Origin: Anaeromassilibacillus senegalensis
GTDB lineage: Bacteria > Bacillota > Clostridia > Oscillospirales > Acutalibacteraceae
Reading direction: 5' to 3'
DNA: 64,000 nt
Assembly (NCBI RefSeq): GCF_021531715.1
Contig: NZ_JAFBIT010000002.1
Span: 248,001-312,000 of the forward strand
Part shown: positions 14,898 to 23,286 of the stretch, in pieces
Layout of the letters: every line of letters starts with the position of its first letter
Position numbering within the stretch: position 1 is the stretch's first letter
Made by a program: the position numbers and the translations under genes
Notes under the pieces: model-generated
The model's database searches: none
The model's input: the letters and a program-made list of their open reading frames with translations, nothing else
Told to the model about the DNA's origin: nothing

Positions 14898-14965
14898 AGT
14901 ATCGTTTCCTTTTATAGATTTCAACATCATGATAAGCCTCCCTCCTTGAGGGAGCCGTATAAGGA

Positions 14966-16324
14966 TTAAGTATTCGATTCCCGCGTCAGGTTCTTCATCC
15001 AGTTGTAGCGGTTGATCTTGACAACAGCGACGAAGCATTTGAGAATCTGGTCGCACTTGAGGCAGGCGAAGACGACCCAGGGCGGCGCGCCGAGGTACGA
15101 CGCGATGATCGCGGAGGGCAGAACGACGAGAAACACGAAAATGGTGTCGTTCTTAAAGACAAACGCGATGTCGCCGCCGGACTTCACCAGTCCGAACAGA
15201 CATGCCGCCTGATAACACGTGCCAACGATCGTGACCGAGATCACGTTGATGAACTGCCGCGAGTATTCGATCGCTTCGGGGCTTGCGTTATACAGGCTGA
15301 TGAACGGATCGCGCAGGAGGAACACCGTGATGCCTGAGAGCACGCCGATGCCGAGGAAGATGACCTGCGTCGTGCGCGAATATTCGCGAATTTTGTCGAT
15401 GCGGCCCGCGCCGACGGTCTTGCCCGTGATGATGCCCACGGCGCTCGAGAAGCCGTTCATCGCGATGTACATCATGTTGTGGAGCATGCCGGTAATGCTG
15501 GTCGCGGCGATAACGCCCGCATCGAACCGGCCGAGGATCATCGTCTGGCCCATCATGTTGACCGACCACACGATCTGTCCGCCGACAATCGGCATACCGT
15601 AGCGAATGAAGTCGCGCGTGAGCTGGCGGTCGCTCTTCAGCAGGTCGCCGAAGCAGAGCTTCAGCTTGCGGTCGATAAACCGCACGTAGACGACCATGAC
15701 CGCCGCCTCGACGATGCGGGAAATCAGCGTGGCGATGGCCGCGCCGGTCACGCCGAGCGCCGGAAGTCCGAGCTTACCGAAGATCAAAATGTAGTTCAGC
15801 GAGACGTTGACGCCCAGCGCGACAAACGAGACGTAAAGCCCGATCTTCGCCGTCTCCACCGCGCGCATGGAGGCCACCATGACCTGTGAAATACAGAAGA
15901 AAAGATACGAGAGGCTGATGATGCGCACGTACGGCGTGCCCATCTCAATAACCGATGCGTCGTCCGTGAAGATCGCCATGATCTGTGCCGGACACAGGAA
16001 CGCGACGAGCGTGATCAGCGCGCCGATCGCGACGGCAAACCGCACGCCGATGGAGACGATCTTGCGGATGCTGACCGTATCGCGCTTGCCCCAATACTGC
16101 GCGGCGAGAATGAGGATTGCGCCCTCAATGCCGCCGATGAACATCTGCAGAAGCGTCTGGAGCTGGTTGCCGACGTATACGCCGGAGATCGCGCTGTCGC
16201 CGAGGGAGCCGATCATCAGGTTGTCGGCGAAGTTGACCGCAAAGGTCACGGCGTTCTGCAGCGCGATCGGAATCGCAAGCTTGACGAGCGTTTTGTAAAA
16301 ATCCCTGTCCCTTGTAAAAAACAT
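14966..16324 (-). CDS. MATE-family efflux transporter
   Basis: The 452-residue protein has about twelve helices in the two six-helix bundles of MATE exporters: LVKLAIPIALQNAVTFAVNFADNLMIGSLGDSAISGVYVGNQLQ and, in the second half, YGMPIVGGQIVWSVNMMGQTMILGRF. It would expel cationic compounds using a Na+ or H+ gradient. ATG at 16324 follows GGAAGGA; upstream in-frame codons lack a ribosome site. A hairpin (16381-16406) separates it from the binding protein gene. The C-terminal stretch CLKCDQILKCF is typical of the clostridial branch. Confidence 0.92.
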   Translation of the reverse strand: MFFTRDRDFYKTLVKLAIPIALQNAVTFAVNFADNLMIGSLGDSAISGVYVGNQLQTLLQMFIGGIEGAILILAAQYWGKRDTVSIRKIVSIGVRFAVAIGALITLVAFLCPAQIMAIFTDDASVIEMGTPYVRIISLSYLFFCISQVMVASMRAVETAKIGLYVSFVALGVNVSLNYILIFGKLGLPALGVTGAAIATLISRIVEAAVMVVYVRFIDRKLKLCFGDLLKSDRQLTRDFIRYGMPIVGGQIVWSVNMMGQTMILGRFDAGVIAATSITGMLHNMMYIAMNGFSSAVGIITGKTVGAGRIDKIREYSRTTQVIFLGIGVLSGITVFLLRDPFISLYNASPEAIEYSRQFINVISVTIVGTCYQAACLFGLVKSGGDIAFVFKNDTIFVFLVVLPSAIIASYLGAPPWVVFACLKCDQILKCFVAVVKINRYNWMKNLTRESNT

Positions 16325-16380
16325 GTTGTCCTTCCCTTCCGCGGGCTGTACCCGCACGCTTTTCAATACAATCTCAATAT

Positions 16381-16406
16381 AAAGGCACAGCCTGCGCTGT
16401 GCCTTT
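16381..16406 (-). terminator. Terminator after the binding-protein gene
   Basis: A perfect 11-bp stem (AAAGGCACAGC with GCTGTGCCTTT) around a 4-base loop, lying between the binding protein and MATE genes. Confidence 0.65.
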
Positions 16407-16442
16407 GTTTGACGGATTGATTTGTCATAGTCTTCAAAAGAC

Positions 16443-17678
16443 TTATGTGCCCGCACCCTCTGCGGGCTTCGCATCCTCGGCGAAGAGCTTTTCGAGCGTT
16501 TCAACGCTCGCCTCGCCGTTGGCCTCCAAACCGTTCGCCTGCTGGAAAGCCGTGACGGCTTCCTTCGTGACGTCGCCGTAAACGCCGCCGTACTCGACCG
16601 TCAGATAGCCGAGCTCGGAAAGGCGCGTCTGCATGGCAAGCACCTCGTCGCTTTCATCGCCGGGTGCGAGCGCCGTGTATTCCGGCGCGGGAGACGGTGA
16701 CGGCTCTGCCGAAGGCTCCTCAGAGGGTTCCGGCGTCGGGGTGCCGAGATCCACCGTGACGGAAGCCGTGCTGGATTCGGTCAACTCCGGATACGCAAGG
16801 CCCATCATCTCGATGGACGCCGTGTAGACGGTTCGGCCCTGCCAGAGCATATAGTTCGGATTGATCGCGTAAACGCGGCCCGTACGCACCGCCGTGAGGT
16901 TCGCGTACTGGGTATCGGAAAGGAGCTGCCCGCGCACGTCCTCCGTACAGAAGATCATGGTGGGGTCGCTCAGCTTGAGATCCTCATAAGCAAACGTGCC
17001 GCCAGAAAGGCCCTTGAAGATGTTCGTCAGGCCCATGTACGACATCATGACGCTGCCGAGCTCATCGCCCGTGACAGCCTGTCCGCTCAAATCGGAGATA
17101 TAGCACGCGGTGACAACCGTATTGCTCTCCGGCGCGAGCCGCGCAAGATCATCGAGCGAGGAGAAAATCTTCTGTGCCGCCTTCACGCCCGCGTTGTAGC
17201 CCGTGGAGCCGCCGTTCAGCGCCGTGCCCACCTGCGAATACAGCCGCTCAAAGTCCTCGCGGTTCTTCGCACGCTCGAGCACCAGCACCGGCACATTGGC
17301 TTCCGTGAGCGCCGTTTGCGTCGCGTCGTCTATCGATTCGGCGAGGACGAGATCCACGCCGCTTGAGATCATCGTTTCCGCATCCGTTGCCGAAACCTTC
17401 TGCAGCACCTGCAGTTCCGGCTGCGTGCAGTCCTCGCCCGCGAGTGAAAGGCTCGTCTCATATCCGATGGCGAGCACCACGTCCGCAAGGCTGCCGGAGA
17501 GCACAGCCACCTTTTTCGGCTTCGCGTTGAGCGTCAGTTCATTGATCGTGACCGGGTACTCCTGCGCCACCGCGCCCGATTCAATATTGGCTGGCTGCGA
17601 GCATGCCGCCGCAGAAACCGCCAGCCATGCGCTCAGGGCTATGGCCGCGGCGCATCGGATCCATTTTCGAATATTCAT
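16443..17678 (-). CDS. Periplasmic-binding lipoprotein fused to a peptidoglycan-binding domain
   Basis: The 411-residue product starts with a lipoprotein signal ending in SAAAC (Cys about 26). The middle (about 45-300) is a type III periplasmic-binding domain of the BtuF/FhuD kind: PKKVAVLSGSLADVVLAIGYETSLSLAGED, ISSGVDLVLAES and YAINPNYMLWQGRTVYTASIEMMGLAYPE. A Pro/Ser/Glu linker (PEPSEEPSAEPSPSPAP) leads to a C-terminal PG_binding_1 domain (ESDEVLAMQTRLSELGYL, VYGDVTKEAVTAFQQANGL). It would hold a cobalamin- or chelate-type ligand at the cell wall. No ABC permease or ATPase lies near, which is odd for this family. GTG/TTG upstream starts lack ribosome sites. Confidence 0.85.
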   Translation of the reverse strand: MNIRKWIRCAAAIALSAWLAVSAAACSQPANIESGAVAQEYPVTINELTLNAKPKKVAVLSGSLADVVLAIGYETSLSLAGEDCTQPELQVLQKVSATDAETMISSGVDLVLAESIDDATQTALTEANVPVLVLERAKNREDFERLYSQVGTALNGGSTGYNAGVKAAQKIFSSLDDLARLAPESNTVVTACYISDLSGQAVTGDELGSVMMSYMGLTNIFKGLSGGTFAYEDLKLSDPTMIFCTEDVRGQLLSDTQYANLTAVRTGRVYAINPNYMLWQGRTVYTASIEMMGLAYPELTESSTASVTVDLGTPTPEPSEEPSAEPSPSPAPEYTALAPGDESDEVLAMQTRLSELGYLTVEYGGVYGDVTKEAVTAFQQANGLEANGEASVETLEKLFAEDAKPAEGAGT

Positions 17679-17783
17679 AACTGTCAGCCGCCAAAACGGC
17701 TTTCCTCTCTTTCTGAGACAAATTCTGCGGCCGGCGCGCCTGATCTCGCCCCGTTCCACCCCGCAGACAACAATTCACAATTT

Positions 17784-17813
17784 ATTTTAACCGCAAACCC
17801 CTGTAAATGTCAA
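17784..17813 (-). promoter_or_regulatory. Promoter of the binding-lipoprotein gene
   Basis: TTGACA (17813-17808), 18 bases, TAAAAT (17789-17784). The leader of about 100 bases shows no cobalamin-riboswitch box. Confidence 0.65.
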
Positions 17814-17832
17814 CCTTTTTAACCGAAAACGC

Positions 17833-17861
17833 TTGACTTTTTCCGAAAAACCCGATAAAAT
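17833..17861 (+). promoter_or_regulatory. Promoter of tRNA-Ser
   Basis: TTGACT (17833-17838), 17 bases, TAAAAT (17856-17861), 50 bases before the tRNA and back-to-back with the leftward promoter. Confidence 0.65.
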
Positions 17862-17910
17862 AATATGCGCTGTAGGACGCGCCCCCGCGCTCCCGGCAAA
17901 AAGCAAATAC

Positions 17911-17999
17911 GGAAGCGTATCGAAGTGGTCATAACGGGCCTGACTCGAAATCAGGTAGCCTTCACGGGCTCGTGGGTTCGAATCCCACCGCTTCCGCCA
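17911..17999 (+). tRNA. tRNA-Ser(CGA)
   Basis: A class II tRNA. The acceptor arm GGAAGCG (17911-17917) pairs with CGCTTCC (17989-17995), followed by discriminator G and an encoded CCA (17997-17999). The anticodon stem CCTGA/TCAGG holds the loop CTCGAAA, giving anticodon CGA for the serine codon UCG. A long variable arm precedes the T arm GTGGG-TTCGAAT-CCCAC. It has its own promoter and terminator. Confidence 0.96.
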
Positions 18000-18002
18000 T
18001 CG

Positions 18003-18037
18003 AAAAATCCAGTAACCATGCGGGTTTCTGGATTTTT
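18003..18037 (+). terminator. Terminator after tRNA-Ser
   Basis: AAAAATCCAG pairs with CTGGATTTTT and is followed by a T-rich run to 18045. Confidence 0.85.
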
Positions 18038-18074
18038 TCTTTTTTATGCCCACACCAAAAATCATCCGATTTTC

Positions 18075-18108
18075 AGCTGTTCTTTCCATAGTTTTGGAAA
18101 GAACAGCT
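18075..18108. repeat. Perfect 14-bp inverted repeat beside the transposase remnant
   Basis: AGCTGTTCTTTCCA (18075-18088) and TGGAAAGAACAGCT (18095-18108) flank a 6-base loop, followed rightwards by a T-rich run. It lies directly after the stop of the transposase stub and may be a terminator or a leftover of the element. Confidence 0.6.
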
Positions 18109-18115
18109 TTTCTCT

Positions 18116-18271
18116 TTATTCCCTGCATTTTTTCGCTGCTGTCTCCCACTTACTGCCGAAATCCACAGTCTCAGGCAATTTCTTTACCCAGCGATTGCTT
18201 TCCTTCAGATTCATGCCTACCGGCTGCTTGAAATTCGCCAGACTGATCTGCCCATTGCTGTAACGATACAT
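18116..18271 (-). pseudogene. Truncated transposase N-terminus (IS remnant)
   Basis: A 51-codon frame starting MYRYSNGQISLANFKQPVGM and continuing to NLKESNRWVKK matches the start of a widespread clostridial transposase (DUF772-type, IS5/IS1182-like). After VKK the sequence diverges and ends after about twenty more codons, so the catalytic part is missing. GGAGGG precedes the ATG. This is the only insertion-sequence trace recognised in the window. No terminal repeats or target duplication could be defined. It marks the start of a decayed zone that reaches 21 kb. Confidence 0.75.
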
Positions 18272-18433
18272 AGCTGCCCTCCATGTGCAAGTTTTTTGCC
18301 TGTTTTTTGCTGTTACGGGTGTTTGTGTCTCAGACTACAAGGCTGTTTTGATATTCAGGAGACATTAGATAATTCCTTTTGCTCTCCGCGGCAGAATCGA
18401 GGGATTGTTGTTCCTCTAATGCTAGCAAAATTC

Positions 18434-18468
18434 CAGCCGGCGTCGCTCAAAATCTGCGGCGCCGGCTG
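18434..18468 (-). terminator. Terminator after the glycosidase gene
   Basis: CAGCCGGCG pairs with CGCCGGCTG; leftwards it is followed by GAATTTTGC. It lies 17 bases after the stop of the leftward gene. Confidence 0.65.
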
Positions 18469-18484
18469 CTCACATTCATATCTG

Positions 18485-19996
18485 TTATTCGTTTGTCACC
18501 CGCCGTAACCGGATCGCCATGTACGGCTTGCCGGGCAGCGCGATGCGGAATTTGCCGCTGTGCACGCCCGCGTCCGTGATCGTCATCTCCCACGTGTCGA
18601 TGACCTCCACGCGATACCGCCCATCCTGCGGCTTTATAAAGTCGCGGAAGCTCGGGCGGCCGAAGCCGTAATAATGGATCTCATAGCTGTCGTCCGGCAT
18701 CATCGTATCCGGCACGCCAACCGTCTCGTCGAATATCCCCATGCCGCGCTTGAGACCGAGTCCCGGCGTCTCGCACAAAATTTGATGCAGGAACCGGATG
18801 CGCGCCGGGCTCTCGCCGTGTAGCTCGCCGCCGTGGCTCCACCAGAGGATGTCCTCCGGGTGAAGGAACGTCTCACCGTGTCCCGCATAGCCGCCGCGCA
18901 GCGCGGCCTCCCAGAAGCGGCGCGTCAGCTCCTCGCCGGAGATGTTGCCCCAGCCCATATCGATGTTGCCCTCATAGGCGATTTCGTCCCAGACAACCGG
19001 CTTGCCGTAGCGTGTGCGGTAGTCGTCGGTGTATTCGACATGGCGGTACAGATCTTGCCGCTGCATGCTGCAGTGCGTGATCCACGGGCGCGTGAAATCG
19101 TAAAACGGGACGCAGTTGTGCACCGAGCGCAGGTGGTTGTACGGATCCTTCTCGCAGAGGATCGCAGCATAATGCTCCCAATCCTCGAGCGTTTTGGCGC
19201 GCATCAGGTCGTATTCGTTCGCAAGGCTCCACCAGACGTTGCGGTACGCGGCGAAGCGCGCGACGACGTAATGCCAGTACAGGTCGTCCGCCTCGCGGCC
19301 CATATCGGAGAAGCCCCAGCGGTCGTACGGGTGCATCACGATGATATCCGCCTCGATGCCGCGGTCGCGCAGCTCCGCGATGCAGCGCTCGATGCGGCGG
19401 AAATGCTCGGGGTTAAAGCGTGTGAAATCCCAGTTGTTCCCGGAAAAATCGACGTTGTAGGAGAAATTCTCCTCGGTGAGATCGGAATTATCGACCGGCG
19501 TGCCCTCGTACGGGAACGTCTCGGGGTCGCGGAAATTGTGGATGTAGTGCTTCGGGAATACGCAGAAGCGCATTTTGTTGAAATAGCCCTTGTCGAGCTC
19601 CGCGAGCGTCTTCTGATGCGTTTCCTCCGGTTGGTGCGCCCACGCATAGCACGTCGTGCCCACCGAATAGTACGGCGTCGTGTCCTCATACGCGAAGTGG
19701 TACGTATTCGCGACGCGTACCGGGCCGTGGTTGTTCCCCGTTGCGGGCGTCACCGTGAACGCACCGCGCGTCTCGGCGCCCGAAAAGCTGCCCGACGTCT
19801 CATACATGTATTCGCCCGTAAACGACGGCATAAACCGCACCTTGTACACGCCGTCGCCGTCATAAAAGCCGTCCGCCGTGACCGTTTCGTTTTTGCCGCG
19901 GAACGTGCCCGTGAAGCGCTGCTCCGTGAACGGATTGCCGTCTGCAGGCCCACTGACCGTGACCTCGAAAATATCCCATCTTTCAACCGTTTGCAT
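18485..19996 (-). CDS. DUF5060/DUF4038-type glycoside hydrolase
   Basis: The 503-residue protein has an N-terminal beta-sandwich of the DUF5060 kind (WDIFEVTVSGPADGNPFTEQ, FTGEYMYETSGSFSGAETRGAF; about 5-85), a TIM-barrel of the DUF4038 type (about 95-410) and a C-terminal DUF5605-like domain (about 415-500). Barrel motifs include YYSVGTTCYAWAH, VWWSLANEYDLM and GKPVVWDEIAYEGN; Glu in LANEYD and Asp/Glu in VWDEIAYEG are likely catalytic residues. No signal peptide is present, so it acts inside the cell on imported oligosaccharides. Linkage specificity is unknown. The flanks are pseudogenes, so its original operon has decayed. Confidence 0.87.
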   Translation of the reverse strand: MQTVERWDIFEVTVSGPADGNPFTEQRFTGTFRGKNETVTADGFYDGDGVYKVRFMPSFTGEYMYETSGSFSGAETRGAFTVTPATGNNHGPVRVANTYHFAYEDTTPYYSVGTTCYAWAHQPEETHQKTLAELDKGYFNKMRFCVFPKHYIHNFRDPETFPYEGTPVDNSDLTEENFSYNVDFSGNNWDFTRFNPEHFRRIERCIAELRDRGIEADIIVMHPYDRWGFSDMGREADDLYWHYVVARFAAYRNVWWSLANEYDLMRAKTLEDWEHYAAILCEKDPYNHLRSVHNCVPFYDFTRPWITHCSMQRQDLYRHVEYTDDYRTRYGKPVVWDEIAYEGNIDMGWGNISGEELTRRFWEAALRGGYAGHGETFLHPEDILWWSHGGELHGESPARIRFLHQILCETPGLGLKRGMGIFDETVGVPDTMMPDDSYEIHYYGFGRPSFRDFIKPQDGRYRVEVIDTWEMTITDAGVHSGKFRIALPGKPYMAIRLRRVTNE

Positions 19997-20013
19997 GATT
20001 CTGTCTCCTCTCG

Positions 20014-20353
20014 CTATTTAATTCTCACAGCATTCTTCCATCCCTGATACCGCCGCTCCCGCCATACGCCGTCCTGCTGAGGTATAAAGTCAATACGTTT
20101 TCCGCGCGCCGGAATCTGCTTCCATCGCTCGGACAACGTCCGCAATCTGGTAAGCGATACACTCTTCAGCGGCTTTCACCAACTCCGCCCGACCCGTGGT
20201 GCGGGACATCCCCCAGAATACGGCTCTGGCCTCGGGTCTCCAGTATGGAGCGCCGAGCCCCGTAAATGCCGGCCACTGAAAATCCGGTGTGGAAGGATCG
20301 CCCGTACGGGCAAACTGAGCCCACATGGCCGATGTCTTTTTACTGAAATCTGC
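20014..20353 (-). pseudogene. Chimeric remnant: carboxylesterase tail joined to glycerol kinase pieces
   Basis: Read leftwards, SAMWAQFARTGDPSTPDFQW matches the extreme C-terminal part of type-B carboxylesterases. At the shared PAF it switches to FTGLGAPYWRPEARAVFWG, RTTGRAELVKAAEECIAYQ and DVVRAMEADSG, which match the C-terminal domain of glycerol kinase (FGGY family). After a deletion and frame change, FIPQQDGVWRERRYQGWKNAV matches the very end of glycerol kinase. The longest open frame (20090-20326, 78 codons) covers only the first two parts. None of it can encode a working enzyme. Confidence 0.75.
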
Positions 20354-20659
20354 TCAAATATTTTAGTGAGTATTTTGGTTAATTTTTTTAAATATTTTAG
20401 CAAACCCTAAGTGAAATTTGATTTACAAGCTCATGTTATCATGTTTCAATCAAAGAATCAACGTAATATTTAAATTTCCCATCCATAAGCTCACTTTGTT
20501 TTCAATCAGCATTTAGTGGATTGAACTTTCCTCTCCTCTATAAGCTTCTTAATTTAAAATTATTTTACTAAATTTTTATTTATTTTTTAACACAGACGAT
20601 ATATTGAAATATACAGTTGACCCTCAGTCCATTTTTCGGCATGCGGCTGCCGGCGCCCC
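20354..20659. other. AT-rich spacer without genes
   Basis: About 300 bases of markedly higher AT content than the surroundings, with no supported coding sequence. AAATATTTTAG occurs twice (near 20361 and 20391). It lies between two gene remnants and is probably an old promoter region. Confidence 0.5.
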
Positions 20660-21001
20660 GTTTTTGTAGAGTCGGAGTTCGAGTCTTTTCGGGAGCAACT
20701 AGAATCTGCCGATGAACTGCCCGATGCATTCTTTTTTTCCTCCGACTATCTGGCTTTCTCGCTGCTTCCCTTGCTGAACGAAGCGGAGATCTATAAAGAG
20801 GATAAGCTCCCCAGAATCATCGGCTTTGACAATCTGGTTGGACGTTTTCCTTCCCCCTATACTTTTTCCTCCATTGATATCAACCCCGAAACCAGAGGTC
20901 GCGAAGCTCTGAGGCTGCTTTTGCGACAGATACAGGAAAGGAACTGTCCCTATTGCCATATTCGCATCGCAACGCAGTTGGTCGTGCACGGCGAAAAGTA
21001 A
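20660..21001 (+). pseudogene. LacI-family regulator remnant (C-terminal ligand-binding part)
   Basis: The open frame encodes about 110 residues of the C-terminal sugar-binding subdomain of a LacI-type repressor: DAFFFSSDYLAFSLLPLLNEAEIYKEDKLPRIIGFDN, then SIDINPETRGREALRLLLRQIQE and RIATQLVVHGEK. The HTH domain and the first subdomain are missing and no start with a ribosome site is visible. It would have controlled the sugar genes whose remains lie to its left. Confidence 0.75.
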
Positions 21002-21104
21002 TAGATTTTTCTATTGAGCTGAGATTGGTTAATTTAACTGGCCCCTAATTGGCGATTTCCGCCGGGCCCGAACACCGAAAAGCGTGCATTTGCTCTTCAA
21101 CATA

Positions 21105-21150
21105 AAAACACCTCCCGATGCATCTGTTCTTCCGCATCAGGAGGTGTTTT
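21105..21150. terminator. Terminator of the corrinoid operon
   Basis: AAAACACCTCC with an inner GATGC pairs with GCATC and GGAGGTGTTTT; strong stem at the end of the leftward operon. Confidence 0.8.
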
Positions 21151-21174
21151 ATCTATTTCTGCGAGATTTTGCGT

Positions 21175-22656
21175 TTATTCGTCGTCCCCAAAAAGCATGT
21201 GTTCCACGTATTTTTCGTTGAAGCGCGGGCTGCCGCCGAGATTCACATGCACGGAAAGCGAAGCGATGCGGTCGAGCGCCTGATGGGCGTTCTGATCCAG
21301 CAGCGCCTGTACCGCGCCGGAAAGCGCGGCGTTGCCGATGATGCGCGTGCGGCCCGTCAGTGCGGGCGGCAGCAGGCCGATGGCGGCGGCGCTCTCCACG
21401 TTCAGATGGCTGCCAAAGCCGCCTGCGATGTACAGCGTATCGACGCTGCCGAGCGAAACGCCGGCTGTTTCCAAAAGAACCTCCATGCCCGCGGCAATCG
21501 CCGCCTTTGCAAGCTGCACGGCGCGGATGTCCTGCGGCTGCAGCGCCACCGAGCCGCTCAGCGGCAGGCAGTCGTCCTCCATGAAGCCGGTCTCGTCGAT
21601 CTGCTCGCTCTGCAGCGCGGCGGCTATCGCGTCGATCAGGCCAGAACCGCAGACGCCCACAGCGTCGGCGTCCCCGAGCGTGTGGACGCGGAGCTGTCCG
21701 TCCTCGAGCCAGACACGGTCGATCGCGCCGCGCACGCTGCCGCAGCCACAGGAGATGCCCGCACCCTCAAAGGCCGGGCCGGCGGCTGTGGACGTCACAT
21801 ACAGCGTGCCATCCTTCCACAGCGCCATCTCGCCGTTCGTGCCGATGTCGCACAGCAGCGCAATCTCGTTCTTGCCGCACATTCCGCTCGCGAGCACGGC
21901 GCAGGTGATGTCCGCGCCGACGAAGGCATTCATGCAGGGCGGCAGATAGGCGCGGCACCCGAGAAGCGCCGTCTCCCCGCCGAAGAGCGTGTCCGCGTGA
22001 AACGGCGCATGGGAGAGGCATTCGGGGTCGCGACCGGTCAGAAGATACAGCATCGTTGTGTTGCCGGTCAGCACGAGCGATTCCGGCCCGCCGGCAACGC
22101 CCGCCTGTGCGCGGCATTCGGCGAGCAGGCGCTCGATTTCATCCGTGACCTGTCCTTGCAGCAGCCTGAGACTGCCCGCCATGGCCGCGCCGATGCGGCC
22201 CATCACGTCGGCTGCGACGGCGGTCTGCGGGTTGAGCCCGGCGGCGGTGCCGATGCACGCGCCGGTTTTTAAGTCAAAGAGTTTAACGGCAAGCGTCGTG
22301 GTGCCGATATCAACCGCTGCGCCGTACTGTCCGGGCATGGGCGCGAGCGCTCCGGTCAATCCGCCGGTCTCGGTTTCGATCTGCTCGTCGCGCGGGCTGT
22401 CCGGCAGCGTGACGACGGCATCGCCCAGAACCGTGATCTGGCAGGACAGGCGCACGCCGGCGCGGCGCTCGTTGTCATTCGGCTCGGAGACGGCGCCCGT
22501 GACCGTTACGGCGCACTTGCCGCAGCTTCCGTGCCCGCCGCAGGGGTGGGGCATGTACGCCCCGGCGCGCTGCAAAAGCACGCTGAGCTTCTCTTCACCC
22601 GTGAATGCGACGGTTTTCGAGGCGCCGTTCTGAAAAATTACCAGCTCAGCCATCAT
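21175..22656 (-). CDS. Corrinoid activation protein (RamA/DUF4445-like ASKHA protein with ferredoxin domain)
   Basis: This protein of about 493 residues would use ATP and a low-potential electron to restore Co(II) corrinoid to active Co(I). A plant-type [2Fe-2S] domain occupies the first 85 residues, with ligands Cys38, Cys44, Cys47 and Cys71 counted from the second Met (PHPCGGHGSCGKC). An ASKHA ATPase follows: YGAAVDIGTTTLAVKLFDL, GNTTMLYLLTG, CDIGTNGEMAL, CGSGLIDAIAA and YIAGGFGSHL. The start overlaps the end of the DUF2284 gene (ATGATGG), so they are coupled. It ends the methyltransferase operon. Confidence 0.93.
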   Translation of the reverse strand: MMAELVIFQNGASKTVAFTGEEKLSVLLQRAGAYMPHPCGGHGSCGKCAVTVTGAVSEPNDNERRAGVRLSCQITVLGDAVVTLPDSPRDEQIETETGGLTGALAPMPGQYGAAVDIGTTTLAVKLFDLKTGACIGTAAGLNPQTAVAADVMGRIGAAMAGSLRLLQGQVTDEIERLLAECRAQAGVAGGPESLVLTGNTTMLYLLTGRDPECLSHAPFHADTLFGGETALLGCRAYLPPCMNAFVGADITCAVLASGMCGKNEIALLCDIGTNGEMALWKDGTLYVTSTAAGPAFEGAGISCGCGSVRGAIDRVWLEDGQLRVHTLGDADAVGVCGSGLIDAIAAALQSEQIDETGFMEDDCLPLSGSVALQPQDIRAVQLAKAAIAAGMEVLLETAGVSLGSVDTLYIAGGFGSHLNVESAAAIGLLPPALTGRTRIIGNAALSGAVQALLDQNAHQALDRIASLSVHVNLGGSPRFNEKYVEHMLFGDDE

Positions 22657-23203
22657 TTTCGCACCTAAACAGCACCATACCGAAATAGGTGACGGTATTT
22701 GTACCGTTGATATATTTGAGATCGGTGTCCTTCGTCGTGTGGTAGACGTCGATGCCGCAGCATTCAAGCGAGGTCAGCGCTGCCTCCGGGTGACGGCAGG
22801 GCTGGTTGTCGCGCTTCGCGCAGACTCTGCACAGCCGGCAGCCGCCGCAGGTCAGATGCAGGATGCCGTCGCCGAGCACGGGCAGCACCGCTTTCTGGAT
22901 CTTCTGGCTGACCGCCGCATGGGCGAACCCGCTTTCGGTCATGCCCTCGATGTCGAAGCTGTCTTCGATCTCGGCGATCGTCTGATACCAAAGGCCGTAC
23001 GGGTATTTGCGCACCGCATCCATCATCGGCTCAATCTCGCCGACATCCGGCGGGCACATCCAGCATTTTCCGTAATTACCGCAGCCGTTGCTCGCGCAGA
23101 TGTCGCGGAAGACCGGAGACATAACGATCTGCGACTGCGGGATGATTTGCGCCTTGGCTGCGCCGTTTTCCAGCGCCAGACGGATAAGTTCTTCGTTCTG
23201 CAT
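22646..23203 (-). CDS. DUF2284 cysteine-rich metal-binding protein
   Basis: The 185-residue protein is rich in paired cysteines: NGCGNYGKCWMCPPD (about 39-53), LTCGGCRLCRVCAKRDNQPC (about 117-136) and SLECCGIDVY. This is the DUF2284 pattern (PF10050), predicted to bind Fe-S clusters or another metal. DUF2284 genes commonly accompany corrinoid methyltransferases and RamA-like proteins, as here; electron supply to the reactivator is a reasonable guess. GGAGGA precedes its ATG. Confidence 0.9.
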   Translation of the reverse strand: MQNEELIRLALENGAAKAQIIPQSQIVMSPVFRDICASNGCGNYGKCWMCPPDVGEIEPMMDAVRKYPYGLWYQTIAEIEDSFDIEGMTESGFAHAAVSQKIQKAVLPVLGDGILHLTCGGCRLCRVCAKRDNQPCRHPEAALTSLECCGIDVYHTTKDTDLKYINGTNTVTYFGMVLFRCENDG

Positions 23204-23228
23204 ATTTTTCTCCTCCCGTTATGGAAAC

Positions 23229-23256
23229 GGCGCCCGATGAGCGTTCATCAGGCGCC
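23229..23256 (-). other. Intercistronic hairpin
   Basis: GGCGCCCGATGA pairs with TCATCAGGCGCC (one mismatch) between the corrinoid-protein and DUF2284 genes. Without a T-run it is more likely an mRNA-stability or attenuating hairpin than a full terminator. Confidence 0.5.
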
Positions 23257-23286
23257 GGGTTTCATTCAATCTTTCAGCGCTTCCAC

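Noticed and set aside
17679-17783. Possible cobalamin riboswitch before the BtuF-like gene
   Set aside because: The leader of about 100 bases is too short and lacks the B12 box.
17787-18149. A 120-codon leftward frame across the tRNA-Ser gene
   Set aside because: It contains the RWDSNPR-type peptide that arises whenever a serine tRNA is read on the wrong strand; it is a classic false gene.
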